Positions 45,533 to 61,800 of a DNA stretch of 64,000 nt are shown one piece after another. This DNA is from Tricholoma matsutake. Taxonomy: Eukaryota; Basidiomycota; Agaricomycetes; Agaricales; Tricholomataceae. The translations under genes and the position numbers were made by a program. How positions within the stretch are numbered: position 1 is the stretch's first letter; each line of letters starts with the position of its first letter. The stretch covers positions 6,696,001 to 6,760,000 of the forward strand of contig AP026547.1 in NCBI GenBank assembly GCA_026075535.2, given 5' to 3'. Under the pieces are notes generated by a model. That model was given only the letters and a program-made list of their open reading frames with translations. It ran no database searches and had not been told where the DNA came from.

Positions 45533-47815
45533 CCGAAGACCCAAGGAAGAGTATGAAGACAACCAGCTGAAACTATGGCTATCCGGAAAGGGGCATTACT
45601 TTTATGATCTCCGATCGCGTCTCTCCGACTCGGAGTCCGAGCCATCATGAGGGTACAGCTCAATGTACAGCTCAGTACTCAGCTTACTCTAGGATCTACG
45701 GGTCTTACTCTTCCGTAGCAGGACTTCTAGTAACCAACAACTGTGAAACCCGGAAATTTTCCCGGTCGTCTGGCAAGCATTCTCCCTGCTTGTCAAACAT
45801 AAATTTTTCGAGACGTCAAAGATCAGGCTGCGCATGCGTCATCAGTCGTCTTATCCTCACGCTCAGAGACCCCTCTTCCGCAGTACCAATCCTTGCGATG
45901 ATCTGTCTGTTCGTATCCTAATCGATGTCATGACCATGGAAGTTTTCACGAATTTTCAAATCCGCTCGATTATCCGTTTGTATTTCTCCGAGTCGTTCGC
46001 ATTGAATGTCATCTCAATCTTGAGAAAAATCCACCACATCTCTCCGTCTTCGTAGCAGGCAGAAGATCTTGTATAGCTATGGGAAAACTAATCAAGCCGT
46101 TAACTTGTCTGTACAGGTATTTGCTTTTGAAGCATGTGGACAACATGGACAATCGAACTATTGCGGCTTCGAAAGGTGGAAAGTTGTGAAAGGTTAGCGG
46201 TTTACCATTTTCAACTTGTCGACGCTGTATACTAAGAATATTCCCATGTTTTGTGGGGAAACGAACTTGCTCGATTCATCCTTGAGTTCAAAATAGATAT
46301 CATGCGGAATGGCAAGCTAACTTTACGCGTGAACGTACTAGGGACAACATCGAAAATCTCTTTTAAATTGTCACCCTTCCCAGATATGCTTCACAGGCTC
46401 AGCTCCGCTTAGATATCGACCATATGCTGTCCATATCTAGCAGGTTGTCGCTATTGATTTCATTCATCGAACATCGGCCATCACCCTCAAGCATGGCGCT
46501 GCTCGTGTCTTTGGGCCGAGGTGTTATACTTCTCTCGAGGAAACTCGTGTGTGGCAGGTCTGGAGTTTGCCGTCTGCGCGCTCTGCCCTACAAATCATGC
46601 CCAGAGGCGCTGGATCAATGCTGTTAGGCATTTCTTTTGAAGACAAATAATGTAAGAGCGACTGCTGGAGCGTGAGAGCCTGGCAGGTTTCCGTACTGGC
46701 AGGACGGTCGTTACTGTGTCATTGCTCGGCTATCGATCTACCAAATCATCGAAGGACCCTTGGTAAGTGAGTAATTCATAGTTTCCAAGTCATTTCTCAC
46801 TAGTCTCGGGCGATTTCAGGGTTGTATCAAAAAGGTCGTAACTCCGTCCATTAATGAACCTCGCTTTGAGTCGGGTTCTAATTTTACAGCCCCCTTCCAA
46901 AGCAGGGTCCCTCGGGTCATGAGGTGGATGCAGTTTATATTAGCTGAAACGATTCATGTGACTATCAGCGCGCGAACAACAGCTCTACCAGAGCTCTGGT
47001 TTCTATGCTACTGCTTGTGAAGAGAATATCTTGTTCCCGGCCCTGTCAGTGCTCTCACATAGTTCATGTGACCAATAACTATCAATGCTCATACATATTC
47101 TTTGTGACAGGACCCTTTTTAATTCAAGTGGATCATTTTTGTCATTCCCTCAAGAAGCATCTACAATGAGTCACTCTTCACATCGTTAGGAATAGGTAAT
47201 AGGATTGTGACGTTGGTAACCCCCAAAACGAGGACTGCAAGACGATTTGACGTGCAAAAAGCCGCCTATCCTCGCTTGGCATATCCTCGATACAATATGC
47301 ATCTGTCAAATTCGGCACTTGTCCGTAACGCCTCTGTCCGGTGGATGCATCTTATTATCGATGTAATCTGAAGACAACCGGTGATCACTTGCTCGTTCTG
47401 TGGATCGATCTTAGGGCCCTTTCGCTTTGTGGCGTTGAGAATCATGATAACCCTGCCGTCGTTCGCTCATAGGGAGCCTTATCGATGCTTGTAATGAAGT
47501 AATTGGCGTTTGGTCGTGTCGTCGTGTCATGCACCTGCTTACTGCTTTTGATCTGACTTAGGTAGCGAAATCAAATAGGTCTAGCCTAATATATCAAATA
47601 CTAAGAATCAGACCAACCAGGACCAACCCGACGCTCCGAATATTGAATAGATGACGGGTACTTCAACTGGTGAATTGCACACGTCATGTGGAGAAGTATC
47701 AGCCTGCAGTGAACATCCGTCAACGAAGAAAATTAAAAGTCTGTTATGCTAACACAAGCGCCATGCTACTATAATACAACTCAAACAGACAAAAACCTGC
47801 GGTTTCAAGAATGCG
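45533..47815. other. 2.3-kb stretch without recognisable genes
   Basis: No frame above about 105 codons on either strand, and none on the minus strand above 60. One plus-strand stretch at 46450-46790 reads as short pieces (for example ARVFGPRCYTSLEETRVWQ and TNHAQRRWINAVRHFF) interrupted by stops, which could be a decayed gene of unknown kind. Promoter elements of the sirtuin must lie at the left end. Confidence 0.35.
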
Positions 47816-48430
47816 TCATCTTCTCCGATTCCAAGCACCATCTAACCCTTTTCTTCCGAATGCCTCTCCAACAGCACCTAATGGAGGAGGGTTACTTTCC
47901 ATCCCCGGAAGTTCTGCCGGCAAAGTCCCCTTCTTATCCATAAGACCCAGACCACCATGACTTCCACCTCTCTTCCCCATCTCACTAGGCGCTTCGGCAT
48001 GCCTCACTGCCGCACTTTGGCCAACACCTGTTTTGTGTTGCGGTACTGTGCGGATTGTTTGTTTGTGGGCAAGAGGCGTTGAACTCGTTGAACTGACCTG
48101 CGCTCCATGTGTATCAGGGGCTTCTGTGGGTGCAAAATTCACGTATGGCGCAGAAGTAGGATAGGCACCCGAGGGGACTGAGTAGAATTTTGACGACGTG
48201 TCCGGTTCTGAGACGACGTAGGTACGTCTACCGGAGGGAGAATGGACAGGTTCAGGAGAGGAATCAAACTGCTTCTCGTATACAGGTGAGACGGACGCGG
48301 ACGATGTCGAAGCAGGTGGGGACGTAAGAGGTGAGTTATCTTTCAGAACGACAAAAGGACTATGAAATTGGCGAGAATATGAAGAACGTGAGAGGAGACG
48401 GTAGCTGGCGGACAGAGTACGATAGATCAT
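47816..48430 (-). CDS. Small protein with mitochondrial-type presequence, unknown
   Basis: Intronless, 204 residues. The start MIYRTLSASYRLLSRSSYSRQFHS is Arg/Ser-rich without acidic residues, as in mitochondrial presequences. The middle contains SGRRTYVVSEPD and VPSGAYPTSAPYVNF; the C-terminus has GSHGGLGLMDKKGTLP and GAWNRRR. I recognise no named domain. The combination looks like a basidiomycete-specific conserved family, but that is from general impression and not a search. It lies 150 bp downstream of the PFK-2 gene and runs in the same direction. Confidence 0.6.
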   Translation of the reverse strand: MIYRTLSASYRLLSRSSYSRQFHSPFVVLKDNSPLTSPPASTSSASVSPVYEKQFDSSPEPVHSPSGRRTYVVSEPDTSSKFYSVPSGAYPTSAPYVNFAPTEAPDTHGAQVSSTSSTPLAHKQTIRTVPQHKTGVGQSAAVRHAEAPSEMGKRGGSHGGLGLMDKKGTLPAELPGMESNPPPLGAVGEAFGRKGLDGAWNRRR

Positions 48431-48582
48431 GGTTAATGTGGGTAATTGGGTAATTTATAACCCCACAGTATATATATTCCAAAGTCTGAGTCTGTGGGAA
48501 TTTGGGGGAGATCCAATCTCATCATCACTTCTCACGCTCACCCCCGCACTACTACGTCCGCAGCCATACATATCTATTCCAT

Positions 48583-51022
<2,440 letters not shown>

Positions 51023-51513
51023 AAACTTCAGCGAATGCGGATAGTAACGTGCGTGGTCTATAAATTCCTTGAGTGACTGGCCACACATACTTACTTAGAT
51101 ATCTAGTCATGTGACACGGCTCTGTTAATAGCTGGTAAGCGCTCACCGCAAGTCTCATTTTATGGCCATCAGTACTGAGATACAATGTACAATTGAACGA
51201 GAGTGAAGATAATATAAGGCATGAGTTCGTAAACGCTGGATATCAAAAGTCGGAGAGATGCGTATCGGAGTTCTGTGACAGCAAGAGCACAAAATGCGAG
51301 ACATTGACAGCGAGGTTCATGCAGGACGACGTGATAGAAATTATGTATGTGTGGAGATTAGATGCGCGAAAACGGGTCTTGTGGATGCAGTCTATACGCA
51401 TGGCCCTATTTTCCCAATAAGCTATGAAATCAAAAGAATTGATGAGACTAACCAAGTTATTAAATATTCCATGGTGCGTCTCCAGTACGCCCAGATAAAA
51501 GCAAGCTGTCGGG
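51023..51513. promoter_or_regulatory. Gap between casein kinase 3' end and PFK-2 start
   Basis: About 490 bp, both neighbours transcribed leftward. It must hold the terminator of the kinase and the promoter of the PFK-2 gene. No other coding signal is visible. Confidence 0.35.
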
Positions 51514-53952
51514 TCATGCCCGACAACACAACGCCGCCCAAAAGCCGCGTGGCCGTCCATGTCCACCATCCTCATCCTGTTCCCCGACCCTCTGCATCTG
51601 CTCCCGATCATACACTCCCATCGATCTGACACCAGGAGCATCCTTAGGGACAGTGCCGCCCATCGTGGTATCTCTCGAATTGGTACCAGGCTTCCCCACT
51701 GTCTGTCCAAACAAATACGTATCAGAACTATTCAGCTGCATTCCGTTGCCGTTGGGGAACGCATTTATGGCAATCGGGGATTGTCGACCGTATCCACCAA
51801 CAGCCGATGATGAGCGGTATGGAAGCTGGTTCGGAGCAACAGCATAGGGATGCGGAGAAAGGCCTGCACTCGTAAGGGCGCTGGCTTCTCGTTGCTGCTG
51901 ACTTGCGCGACGGCTGGTCGGCGCAAGAGGCTGGACACTACCGATATCGCGTGATGAGCTACCACGCTCGGCCCTACGGCTCCCTTTCATGTGTGCCGGG
52001 GCAGGGCTGAGAACGAGTGGCGTGGATGGCGTGACATTGTCTTGAAGTTGTCTTGACGCCCGTCGATGGGGAGTATGCTCACGCTCTCGGCGATGTTCAC
52101 GATGCGGAGTATGTGGTGAACTATTAACCTGAGCAAGTAGGAACGAAGTCTATGTGGGTCTTAAAGTGTTAAATAGCCAGGGCGATAAGAACACATACAT
52201 TGCCTACTTCCCATCCTTTGCCCCCATTCAAGAGCATCCAGTCGAAAATGCCATCTTCAGGTTCATTCAGGGTCTTGAGAACTTTCGTAAACAGCTCTCG
52301 AAGGAACTCATAATCAGGAGTCTCTTCAAATCCCAGCTTGCGAACATAGTTCATGTAAATGGAAAACTCCTCTAGAGGGCCAGGCCATATGAATAAAATG
52401 AATAGTGGAAACCATCGTGCAGACTTACCTGGGAAACCCTCGCACAACTCGTTGATAGTCGTGGTTTGTTTTTTTTCCCCGATTTTTTCATATTTCTGTT
52501 TGTTCGTTGCGGCTCTCAACCCTTGCCATGGTAATCCACCTCGCAAGAAATACATAAAAACATGTCCCAAGGATTCTAAATCGTCTCTTCGGGACTGCTC
52601 CCGACCAAGGTGGGTGTTGATTGACATGTATCGGGCCGTACCAGATAAAGATTTCCGCTCCCGATATGGGATGTGCATTTTAGTTTTTGGGTCACGGTAG
52701 TGTTTTGCCATTCCAAAATCTGCAACATAATTCTTTAGCAATGCTATCACGAGAGGAATTAAGCAACGAGGCGGATAGATGGACACCCTGGCATCAAACT
52801 GTAGCTGACATGGAACATGGTGATATGCACAGGAGATTGCTTCGCACGCTACACGCAGCAAGAACCATGGCCAAGAAAACCATCCACATACCGATAACGT
52901 GGATTGTGTTAGCCGACTTGGTCCCCGTGACACCGATCAAGAAGTTGTCGGGTTTAATGTCACGATAAATTAAAGACTTATCGTGAATGGCTTGCACACG
53001 AGTAACCTAATCATAAAGAAGCGTCAGAGAAACGATGATGAAGATCCTAGTTTTGACACTTTGTCCAGCGGCATCCAGAATGTGATCGGTCAAATAACGT
53101 TCAAAGCTAACCAGGGATGTGGAGAGTATGGCAACGGTCACTTACCATTTGCTTCGCCGCCATACACACTGTCTTGATCGTGAACTTCCTCCCACACATA
53201 TCGAACAGATCTTCAAGGTTCGGCCCAAGAAGGTCAATGACTAGCACATTATGCAAGCCTTCCTGCCCGAAGTGGTGGACTTGTGGTACGCCAGCTAACG
53301 TTTGATCGGAACGTAAGGGGAAAGAGCGGACCGGAAGTGTTCAGCGACTGAGCTCCGGTGAGAAGGGGGGTGACTTACGTGTCCCATTCAGTGTCCTGTA
53401 CGACCGAAATTCATCTCTCAGCTGGGGGGCATCAGACTTTCGGGGTTCCTGCATTTCAAGTGAGAAGGTCAGGAACGGGCGCAATAAACTAAAGCTCACA
53501 AATTTGATAGCAACGGGTGTGTTTGAAAGCATTTTGCTGCCTGAAGTATACCATAATGTCGTCAGTAAGAGGTCTGAATTTCATGACAATCTTGCTGTGG
53601 ATCATGACGATTCCCACTAACGGAGGAGCCTGAAGGTGAGCTGCAAGCCTGGAGACGCCAACCCACTCGAGCGCAAAGCTGCATTGAAGATGACTGAAAG
53701 TTTGTCCATCTCCCCCGAGTCCGCCGAGAATTCGCCACTATTCTGGAGACATTCTTGCCACCGAGGGTCACGGAGGTGACCCTGACAGAAGGAGTGATAG
53801 ATATGTGAGGATGACGTACCCTCGAACACAACACCAAAAGAACCCTCGCCTATCTTCTTCCCTACGCGGTAATGATTGCCAACGATACCATTTGAGGTGG
53901 CAGACTGAGTAGGATGAGAAGAAGAGGAAGCAATAACATGGGGAGTAGTCAT
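51514..53952 (-). CDS. Casein kinase 1, membrane-bound YCK type
   Basis: Serine/threonine kinase of the CK1 family. Landmarks: [18 protein letters not shown] (P-loop), [17 protein letters not shown] (catalytic Lys), [66 protein letters not shown] and [17 protein letters not shown]. The C-terminus is a Ser/Gln/Pro-rich tail ending [10 protein letters not shown]; the paired cysteines are the palmitoylation signal of yeast Yck1/Yck2, so plasma-membrane binding is expected. Start [12 protein letters not shown] at 53952. The first intron, after the P-loop, is unusually long at roughly 250 bp. Such kinases act in sugar sensing, endocytosis and septation. Confidence 0.9.
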
Positions 53953-56456
53953 ATTTGAAAGAAAAGCAGTGGAAGTGGCTGGCACCAGTCCTACGAGACT
54001 TGTGGGGGAGACAGGACTGGTAAGCCGGAAGCCAGGATATAAAAAGGAAGAGGAGAGAGTCAACAAGTTTGTTTCTCCTTGCACTATGAGCGGACTTCCA
54101 TTTTTCTATAGATTCGCACGTGGTCTCCCGGTCTCGCACGCCCCCGGACACCACTTCCGGAAATCAACCGAAAACAGCTTTTGCCTCATTTTCTCCGCAC
54201 CGCCGCAGATCGCGCACGCCTCACCATATGTGGTAACATAGCCTGTATCAACACGAGTATCTCAGCCATATATGTTTTCCCTCCGGATTTAATTCTGATC
54301 TACGCGAGGACTCACGTAGGCCGAGTGGGTTGTTTATTTGAACCCACACCTCGCTGGGCGTATGACTTTGCGCCGCTTTCTCACATCCTTCTGTTCGTTT
54401 CACAAATCGCAGTCCTACAAGCCTTTCTTCGTTCGCTTGCATGCCGTTAATATACCCGATCACGTCAGTCGATCATTCTCCCTGAACGCGTCTGGAATTC
54501 GGTTCCCTGTTGCAATTCACATCTCCGATATGCACGTTGCGCAATCACCTTTAGCGCGCGTCTTCGAATTCGAATACAGAGGCGCTTGGCCCGTTCGAAT
54601 TTCAGTTGCATGCTGGTTGTTCGTGCTTGATGTTAAATTGGACTATCCTCTAAGTAGGCAAGCCATGTGTAAAAAGGTAAGGGTAGAAATCCTGACAAAT
54701 GAGGGATGTGGTTCGAATGCCGGCGGTGTTATGCACATACTGCAGGAATACCTTGGAATGACGCTAATATCACACTGGCAGGGATGGGCACGAGAAGGTT
54801 CAATTCCGCAGTGCCTTGGAGGCAGAATGAGGATGTATGAATCACCAGGGATGAAAGGGTAGCGACGTATCTGTAACCCTTTTTTTCATGGATATTATAT
54901 AGTACTATGATCGATCGCAATATATTGATTGGCTGACAGAGCTCCACTTTGGAGTTGCAAATACGCTCTACTGTCGAACAAGTCTCACGAATTCTGTCGT
55001 TTAGCTATAGAAAGTATCAAAAACCGGCACAGAGGAACATGAATATACTGAAAGGGAATCAAGGAGAAGAACAGAGGCCATTAACCATCGCTCCGATGCC
55101 AATCCAAACTCTCGACCGGTGTAAGTCTCTCTAGATCACGCAGGGATGCTTCATGATTTTTCGTAATATGTATGTGATAAATGAGGGTTCGTCGGGTGTG
55201 GATTAGTTTTTACAACTACATATATGCGCCCCCGATTATCGTAATATCGTCTGAGTTTGCAGTTACCACATTGCTCATTATTGTTCCTCCTTAAGCCCCG
55301 ATCGCGACCAGACTACGACAAGGTCTCGGTGTATGCTCCTAATAGGTTGATTCTCTACAAAGATAGCTAGTCTCCTTCGTTTTCAACCTTCGACTAGCCG
55401 ATCGCGGCGCTGTTTAGTACTACATCACACCATCGGCGTACGTGTTCTGACCTTTTGTCCTTGGCTATGATTCAACGGAGCGCTGCCGCAAGCCTGAACG
55501 TTAACGTAAGTCAACGTAACCAAACATGCGCCATTGACAACATCCATTAGGCATCTCAGGCGTCTCTCTCTGAAACCATCAGTGCGAACTGCAAACAGTT
55601 GTCCCAAAGAAAACAACCAAGGAATGTAACAGCGCTCACCATCTAGTATATGCATGTCTATGTGGATACTCCTCTCAGAGTCATGTCTTGGAAATTGCCT
55701 GCCTGTACTGGACTTCCTGATACTGCATCTGCTGCTTTGTCTGACTTGTATGTAGGTACTATGATAAACTCTGCTGTCGATCTGATACCCGGTTAGACCC
55801 GTGTGGTTATCCAGAAGCACATATTAACGATTCTTGATCGCGTTAGCACTGCGGGAACGTCTATCATCACGACAAGAGAACTCGTCGATATCACGATAAC
55901 ATGCATAGTTACGATGATCACGATCAGAGGGCAACTTTCGTTCAGTGATGAAGAGTTATTGACATGTGCTCAAATGCATTCGAAGCCCTCGGCTATAGTG
56001 GATTTCATGCCACAGAGTTATACGAAGGTTTTCACGTTCACCACGACTCCACCCAAGCTCCACCTTGATGCTTCGCCATAGTTCCAGGGCATAGCGATCG
56101 TAATTGTTTTGTCCCACCTGGAGTTGGATATCAATGTTCAACTTAGTGAAGATATGCCGACCGGATCCGGATCATCCTCCTCTCTTTTGACCAACTTTTG
56201 ACCTGATCTGTCGACGGGTTGTTCCTTTGTGGCCACAAGTTACAACACGACTTTAAAAATCTGATCTCACGGGCAGGTACTATTTTTAAAATCCTGGGAT
56301 TATTTGGGGAAGGTGCTAAATGCAAATCATCATGAAGATACAAAGGGGTGTCGGAGTTTGAATTTACCATGAGGGCTTACTTTTTTTTTTGGAAATCACA
56401 TTCTTGATTAGCTCAGCTGAGTCATTACCATATTGGGAAATATCCAGTCGACTCCC
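53953..56456. other. Unassigned 2.5-kb region
   Basis: A 174-codon open frame at 54338-54862 (+) begins at TTG, has no domain and is probably chance. No tRNA could be confirmed. The kinase promoter is expected in the first few hundred bases. The rest may be decayed transposon flank. Confidence 0.3.
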
Positions 56457-56605
56457 TCATAACCCATAGCTCTGATAACCCATACTCTCCCATAACCCAT
56501 AGAATTTTTGATCCACCAAGTTGGTAGGCAGGGAATTGGAACCCATAACCCATACTCCCTCATACCCCATAACCCATACCTTTTGTGATGAAAAACCCAT
56601 ACATT
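56457..56605. repeat. Interspersed AACCCATA short repeats
   Basis: At least seven copies of aacccata or acccatac in about 150 bp, unevenly spaced. The reverse complement occurs at 25919-25951. Both lie beyond the 3' side of related gypsy elements. Confidence 0.7.
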
Positions 56606-57159
56606 TTAGTATAAATATAACATATTACCATATTTGGAAATTTGTAAATGCAAAATATGATGCCAAGCCCTTCTCTTTACTACCAACCACCGGCCTGGGT
56701 CATACTTTTGTGGCTGGGAATGTTGTGAATCCAAGTATGGTACCCAAATCCAACTCAAATATCTATGGTAAACTCTACCCATTCCAATAAAGTGAGCAAG
56801 GGCTATAAACCTTCTAGAATAAAATTATAACTAAGAGAGAAGCTGCGGGCTCAACCCATAGTTAATAGTTGTGAGCCTACCTCCTGCATGGAGGTAGACA
56901 AGCACTATAGAAAGGAGGGAACTATGAGACTTACTTCAAATCACACAAAAAAAGAGAGCGAGAATCATCTGAGGGGAAGTCCTGATGTAAGCATGTAAAT
57001 ATGTCATAACAGATATGGTAGGGTTACACCCTCCCACCCTTAAAAAAAGGCAGGGGGGTGTTAAAAGTTAGAAGGTTAAATAATGAGTGACCAAAATGAA
57101 AACAAAAAATTTGTCATCAACCTCACGACAGGTGCATCAAAAACCTGGCGGGAAAAACT

Positions 57160-58870
57160 ACCACGTGTCCCCTGATCTGTACGAGCAAGCCACTTATCCA
57201 ATGCCTTGCAATCTTCCAGTTTGCATCTTGGTAGCCACTGGTCCTCTTCTGGTCCAAAACTGTTCCAGCGGACAAGATATTGATGACCTCATCCTTGTCT
57301 CCTTTCATCAATGATCTTTTCGATAGTGTATTCTTCAATACCACAATTGGCCCAGGTCGCATGAACTCTCTTGAAGGAAATAGATTGGGGTCATTCATGT
57401 GGTAGCATTTTAGCACAGATGAGTGGAAAGTAGGGAACACGTCTGGTGAATTTGGAAGGTCTAAAGTGTAAGCTGAGAATTCAGGGTAAGCTTCTGTAAT
57501 GGTATGAGGGCCGTCGAATCTGGGGAAGAACTTAGCAACTTAATCTTTATCCCCAGCTTTCCATTCTTGTCTACAGTGAAGTGTGGATAACATCACCTTG
57601 TCCCCCAATTTGAACACATCTTCGGCGCCTCTTTCCTTATTAGCGTAGAAGGCCTGCAAAATTTTGGCTGTTAGCAGAGAGTCCTTAGCATCTGCTTCAT
57701 CTGCCAAGATTTGGCTGAATAGACTTTGAGCATCAAGTTCGACACTGGAGGCCATCATGGTGGGCATGAGAGGAGGGAGTATTCATGGCGATCGTCCCAT
57801 CCGTAGCTGGAAACCAGAGTATCCCATCGACAAATTAACTGTGTTCATAATGTTAAATCTAATAAGGGGCAGAGCTCAGACCCAGCCTTTTTGATTTCAC
57901 TCAACATGGAATCATACACATTGATTGAGTGTCTTGTTCATACACTTGCTGCTGCCATCTGTTTGTGGGTGGTAAGCCATTGACATTTTTAGGTGCACTC
58001 CTGTTAAGAGATGTAAGGCTTTCCAGAATTTTGATATGAACAGCTTATTGCGATCGGAGATCGGCTCAGTAGGTAACCCATTCTCGCAGTACCATTCTGA
58101 GAAAAAAATTCCTGCCAGTTTCTGTGTGGTTATGTCAGTGCATGTTGGTACAATTTGAATGTTGGAGCCCATATGATCAGTTATCGTGAGGATGCAGTTG
58201 TACCCGTCGTCCTCAGGCAGAGGACAAACAAAATCCAAACAGACTGAATCACTGTGTGCATCGGGTACAGGCAGGGGGTGCAAGGGTCCCTTTGGCTTCG
58301 AAGTCCGTCCTTTGTTACGTTGGCATCCTGCGCAAGAAGGGATGTAAGCCATTTCCAGGTCTCAATGCATGTTTGGCCAGTAGTACGAGTCATGCATGGC
58401 AGAGTAAGACTTATCTGCTCCAAAATGACTGAGTGTGTCATGTGCCAGTCTGAACAGATCTTCGCGAAGTGTTCCATAACAAGGGATTACAAGTCAATCC
58501 CCGATGTACCATAACTTGTTCACGTAGTGGATATCTGAAATGCTGCAGTCAACTGTGGACAACTTTTTGCAAAACTCATCAGACTCATAACCTTTCTGTA
58601 CATCACGAAGGAAAGATTCATCCATGGAGATTTGTAGTACAGCATTCACAGTCATAGGTTTTTGCAAATGTTCCCACCGAAGCAGAGGGTCAGTGACATC
58701 TATGTCAGGGCATGCACCAGAGTCCAGCAATTTGGCAGGCAGTTGTGAAAGAGCATCAGCTATGGTGTTGTCCTCACCTTGGATGTAGACAATTGTCATT
58801 TCAAATTGAGACATATGTTCCATCCACTGGGCTTGCCACTTGCCTGCATGAGAGGTCTTTTTGAGTCTTG
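57160..58870 (-). pseudogene. Element B RNase H end, integrase and chromodomain remnants
   Basis: Integrase pieces include YIPSCAGCQRNKGRTSKPKG (zinc finger), DGYNCILTITDHMGSNI and MSMAYHPQTDGSSKCMNKTL; a chromodomain with HQYLVRWNSFGPEEDQWLP lies at about 57180-57330. RNase H tail EMTIVYIQGEDNTIADALS is at 58.8 kb. Confidence 0.8.
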
Positions 58871-58877
58871 AAGTTTT

Positions 58878-61800
58878 CTAGTGTGTGGTGATCCATGTAA
58901 ATGAGGATTGGGGAACCCGGTAGGTCAGACTAGCATCACAAGTGATGAAGATCTTGTTGTCACCTGGGTTGGAATGGTCAATCATGGTTAGGCATTCATG
59001 ACTGACTACGAGAGCCTTGATGGAGTTGAAGGCACGCTGATGTTCATCATTCCAAGCAGGAAACTTCTTTTCACAATCCTTGGTAGTTAGCGGTGTTAGG
59101 ATCGCTGTGTGATCAGCTAAGTTTGGTAAGAACAATGTGATGTACCATACCAGACCTAGTGTTGCCACTGGCTCAGCTGAGGTTTTTCAATAAAATGGCT
59201 ATAGCATGCCAGATAAATTTTTTAAGTTCACCAGGATATTTGAGCATATGGATGGGCCCATAAGCCAAGGGGTTGTTTGCCAACATTAGTTGAACTGATC
59301 AATTGTCCCTGAGTTATTTAATAAACAAAATTTGGCTTGATGGCTTGGCTTGAAATCAAAGCTGAGTGAATAAGTCAGGAACAGGGGACCCAATCAGATA
59401 ATGTTGGCAGAAGACCCCTCGGCTTATGCACCCATCCATATGCTCAAATATCCTAGTGAATTTAGGAAATTTATCTGGTATGCTATAGCAATTTTATTGA
59501 AAAACCTTGGCAGAGCCAGTGGCAACACTAACCAGACCCAAAAAGCTTCATACATCGGTACTACTCTTAGGAACAGGCCATTGCAGAACTTTGTCCACTT
59601 TGGAAGAGCAGGCTTGAATGCCCTTGCAGGAGATGCAGTGACCTAAGAATTTGAGTTCTGTAAGAAAGAATAAGGATTTCTTTGGATTGCAATATAGTCG
59701 ACACTTTTGTAATGCATTCATGATTAGTTTGATATGCTGAATATGATCTTTGAGTGTAGTTGACCAAATGATGATGTCATTGAGATAAATGTGACATATT
59801 TGTCCCAGGAAAGGGTGCAGCACCTCGGTTACTCGACACTGATGTATGGGGGGAGCATTGCGTAGCCCTTGCAGCATTGCAAGCCACTCATATAAACCTA
59901 GTGGGGTTGTTACCACAGTAAGGTGTATACTTTCTGGGTCCATCTTTGTATGGAAAAAGCTATCAGTCATGTCAATTTTGCTACAGATTTTACCTTTTCC
60001 CGCATCAGCCAGGATGTCATTGACATGAGGCAAGGGATGGCTATCTGTTACGGTGTTGGCGTTAAGTTGCCAATAATCATTAACCCACTGTGGCAATGCT
60101 GTGGAGTCTGCTTTGGGTATCAGGAACATGGGTGAGGCATGGCAGCTGGATGAAGGTCAAATGCATCCCACTTCAAGGTGTTTGTTGATCAACATATTCC
60201 AAGCCTTGCAGAACTTTCGAGGGCAAGAATATGATCACGTGGAGATCATTTTTGAAGCATCCTTCAAGGTAATTTTGCATTGCATGGAGTCCAGCATCCC
60301 ATCAATGTGAGGGATCAGTTCAAAAACATCAGTGTAAGAGTTCCTGACATCTGTGGCCAATCTATCAAGGTGATCCCTTGCAGCAAGTTGCTCAATCCTT
60401 GTACAAATAGTTGCCATGAGGTCAGATTGTTTACTTGGTTTGCATGCTTTATCAACGATGTCTCTCCAAACAGTGCAAACCATATGTAGCTCTTCCATTA
60501 ACAATCTTTTATTTACTGCATTGATAGGTCCACTTTGGCAGCTGAGCTCTGAAAACAAGAGATCACACTCAGACACATTCTTCACAATGTCCTACAATTT
60601 CACGAATGCTTATGAATGCCTATGAACACATGAAACAATGACATGACACTTCAAAATGTTTCGAAAGACTTTGAACCATTTCGAACGACTTCAGCTGCTG
60701 TATTCCTCTTGTACTGCACCTCAAACACATGTTCCCACCATTACACACACTGACACATTGTGTTCCCACCACCACAAACACAAGGAGACACAACAGCTAG
60801 CAACTTAGTGTGCATCAAGGCACTTTTCGACGTATTCATGATTTATTGGAACCACAAGACAAGGAGATTTGATATATCATGTATATTGCACATTTCTTTC
60901 TTATCATTTTCTCATTTACTTTGTGATTTTGACACCTTTTTCACTGCCTGATGTTTACCACATGTTTTGCCTCATGGCCTTTTACCTTTTTAGTACTATC
61001 TCTCTAAAACATATATAGTTTGGTGTATTTACTGTCGACAGAGGGAAGAAATCATCTTCCTACATCGCATTTGTCTTAGCTCAGTCTTAGTCCGAACTCA
61101 CTCAAGTATTCTGCGAACTATGTCGTTTCACTACACAGTTTCTCAAAACTTTTGTCAATCGTCTATCTACCATGTCATTGTCTTTTACCTCACCTTCAAC
61201 TATTGTCACCATCTCCCGAACTTGTTAAAACCATTTTGAAGATTCTTGAATTCCTTCGCATCACTGCTAAACTCTTTTGTATTATTTCAGAATGCTTCAT
61301 AGTGTTTCGTGCTACTTCGTACGGTTTCACAGAACTTTGCACCACCTAATACTGCTTCACAACATTTCACAGTACATTTACCGGCCTTTGGATAGCATGG
61401 TGATATTCAGTACTACCTCACAACCTTACTCTGACTCATGTTATATCTCCTAAGACCAGTTTAGTTGGTTTTGGTAGAGTTTCTGGATTGAGCATCATCA
61501 GCGTTCGCTGCAGTCACATCTCAAATTTTTGGTGGAGTGTTGCGTAATGGTGCAGGCACAGTGGGATACAATAAATCAAAGTTATTGTTTGTTAAAACAC
61601 TTCCATCCAGTACATTAACTGTGATGTTATTATGATACATGAATGGTAAACCGAGTACAATCTGATGACACAATTTTGGAGCGACGAGGGCATGAACTGT
61701 CTGAGCAGAATAATAGTTATTACAATTGTGAAGTTTTAACTTGACCCAGTGGGTCAGAGACACAGATGGAGATGCAGAAGACTCACCAAGAAAGGCACCA

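Noticed and set aside
54700..54740. Possible tRNA B box (ggttcgaatgcc)
   Set aside because: No A box, acceptor stem or cloverleaf could be built around it.
54338..54862. 174-codon open frame on the plus strand
   Set aside because: It starts at TTG, has no domain or splice structure, and its amino-acid make-up looks random.
56457..56605. Interstitial telomere or CRISPR-like array from AACCCATA repeats
   Set aside because: The unit is not TTAGGG, spacing is irregular, there are no unique spacers, and the genome is eukaryotic.
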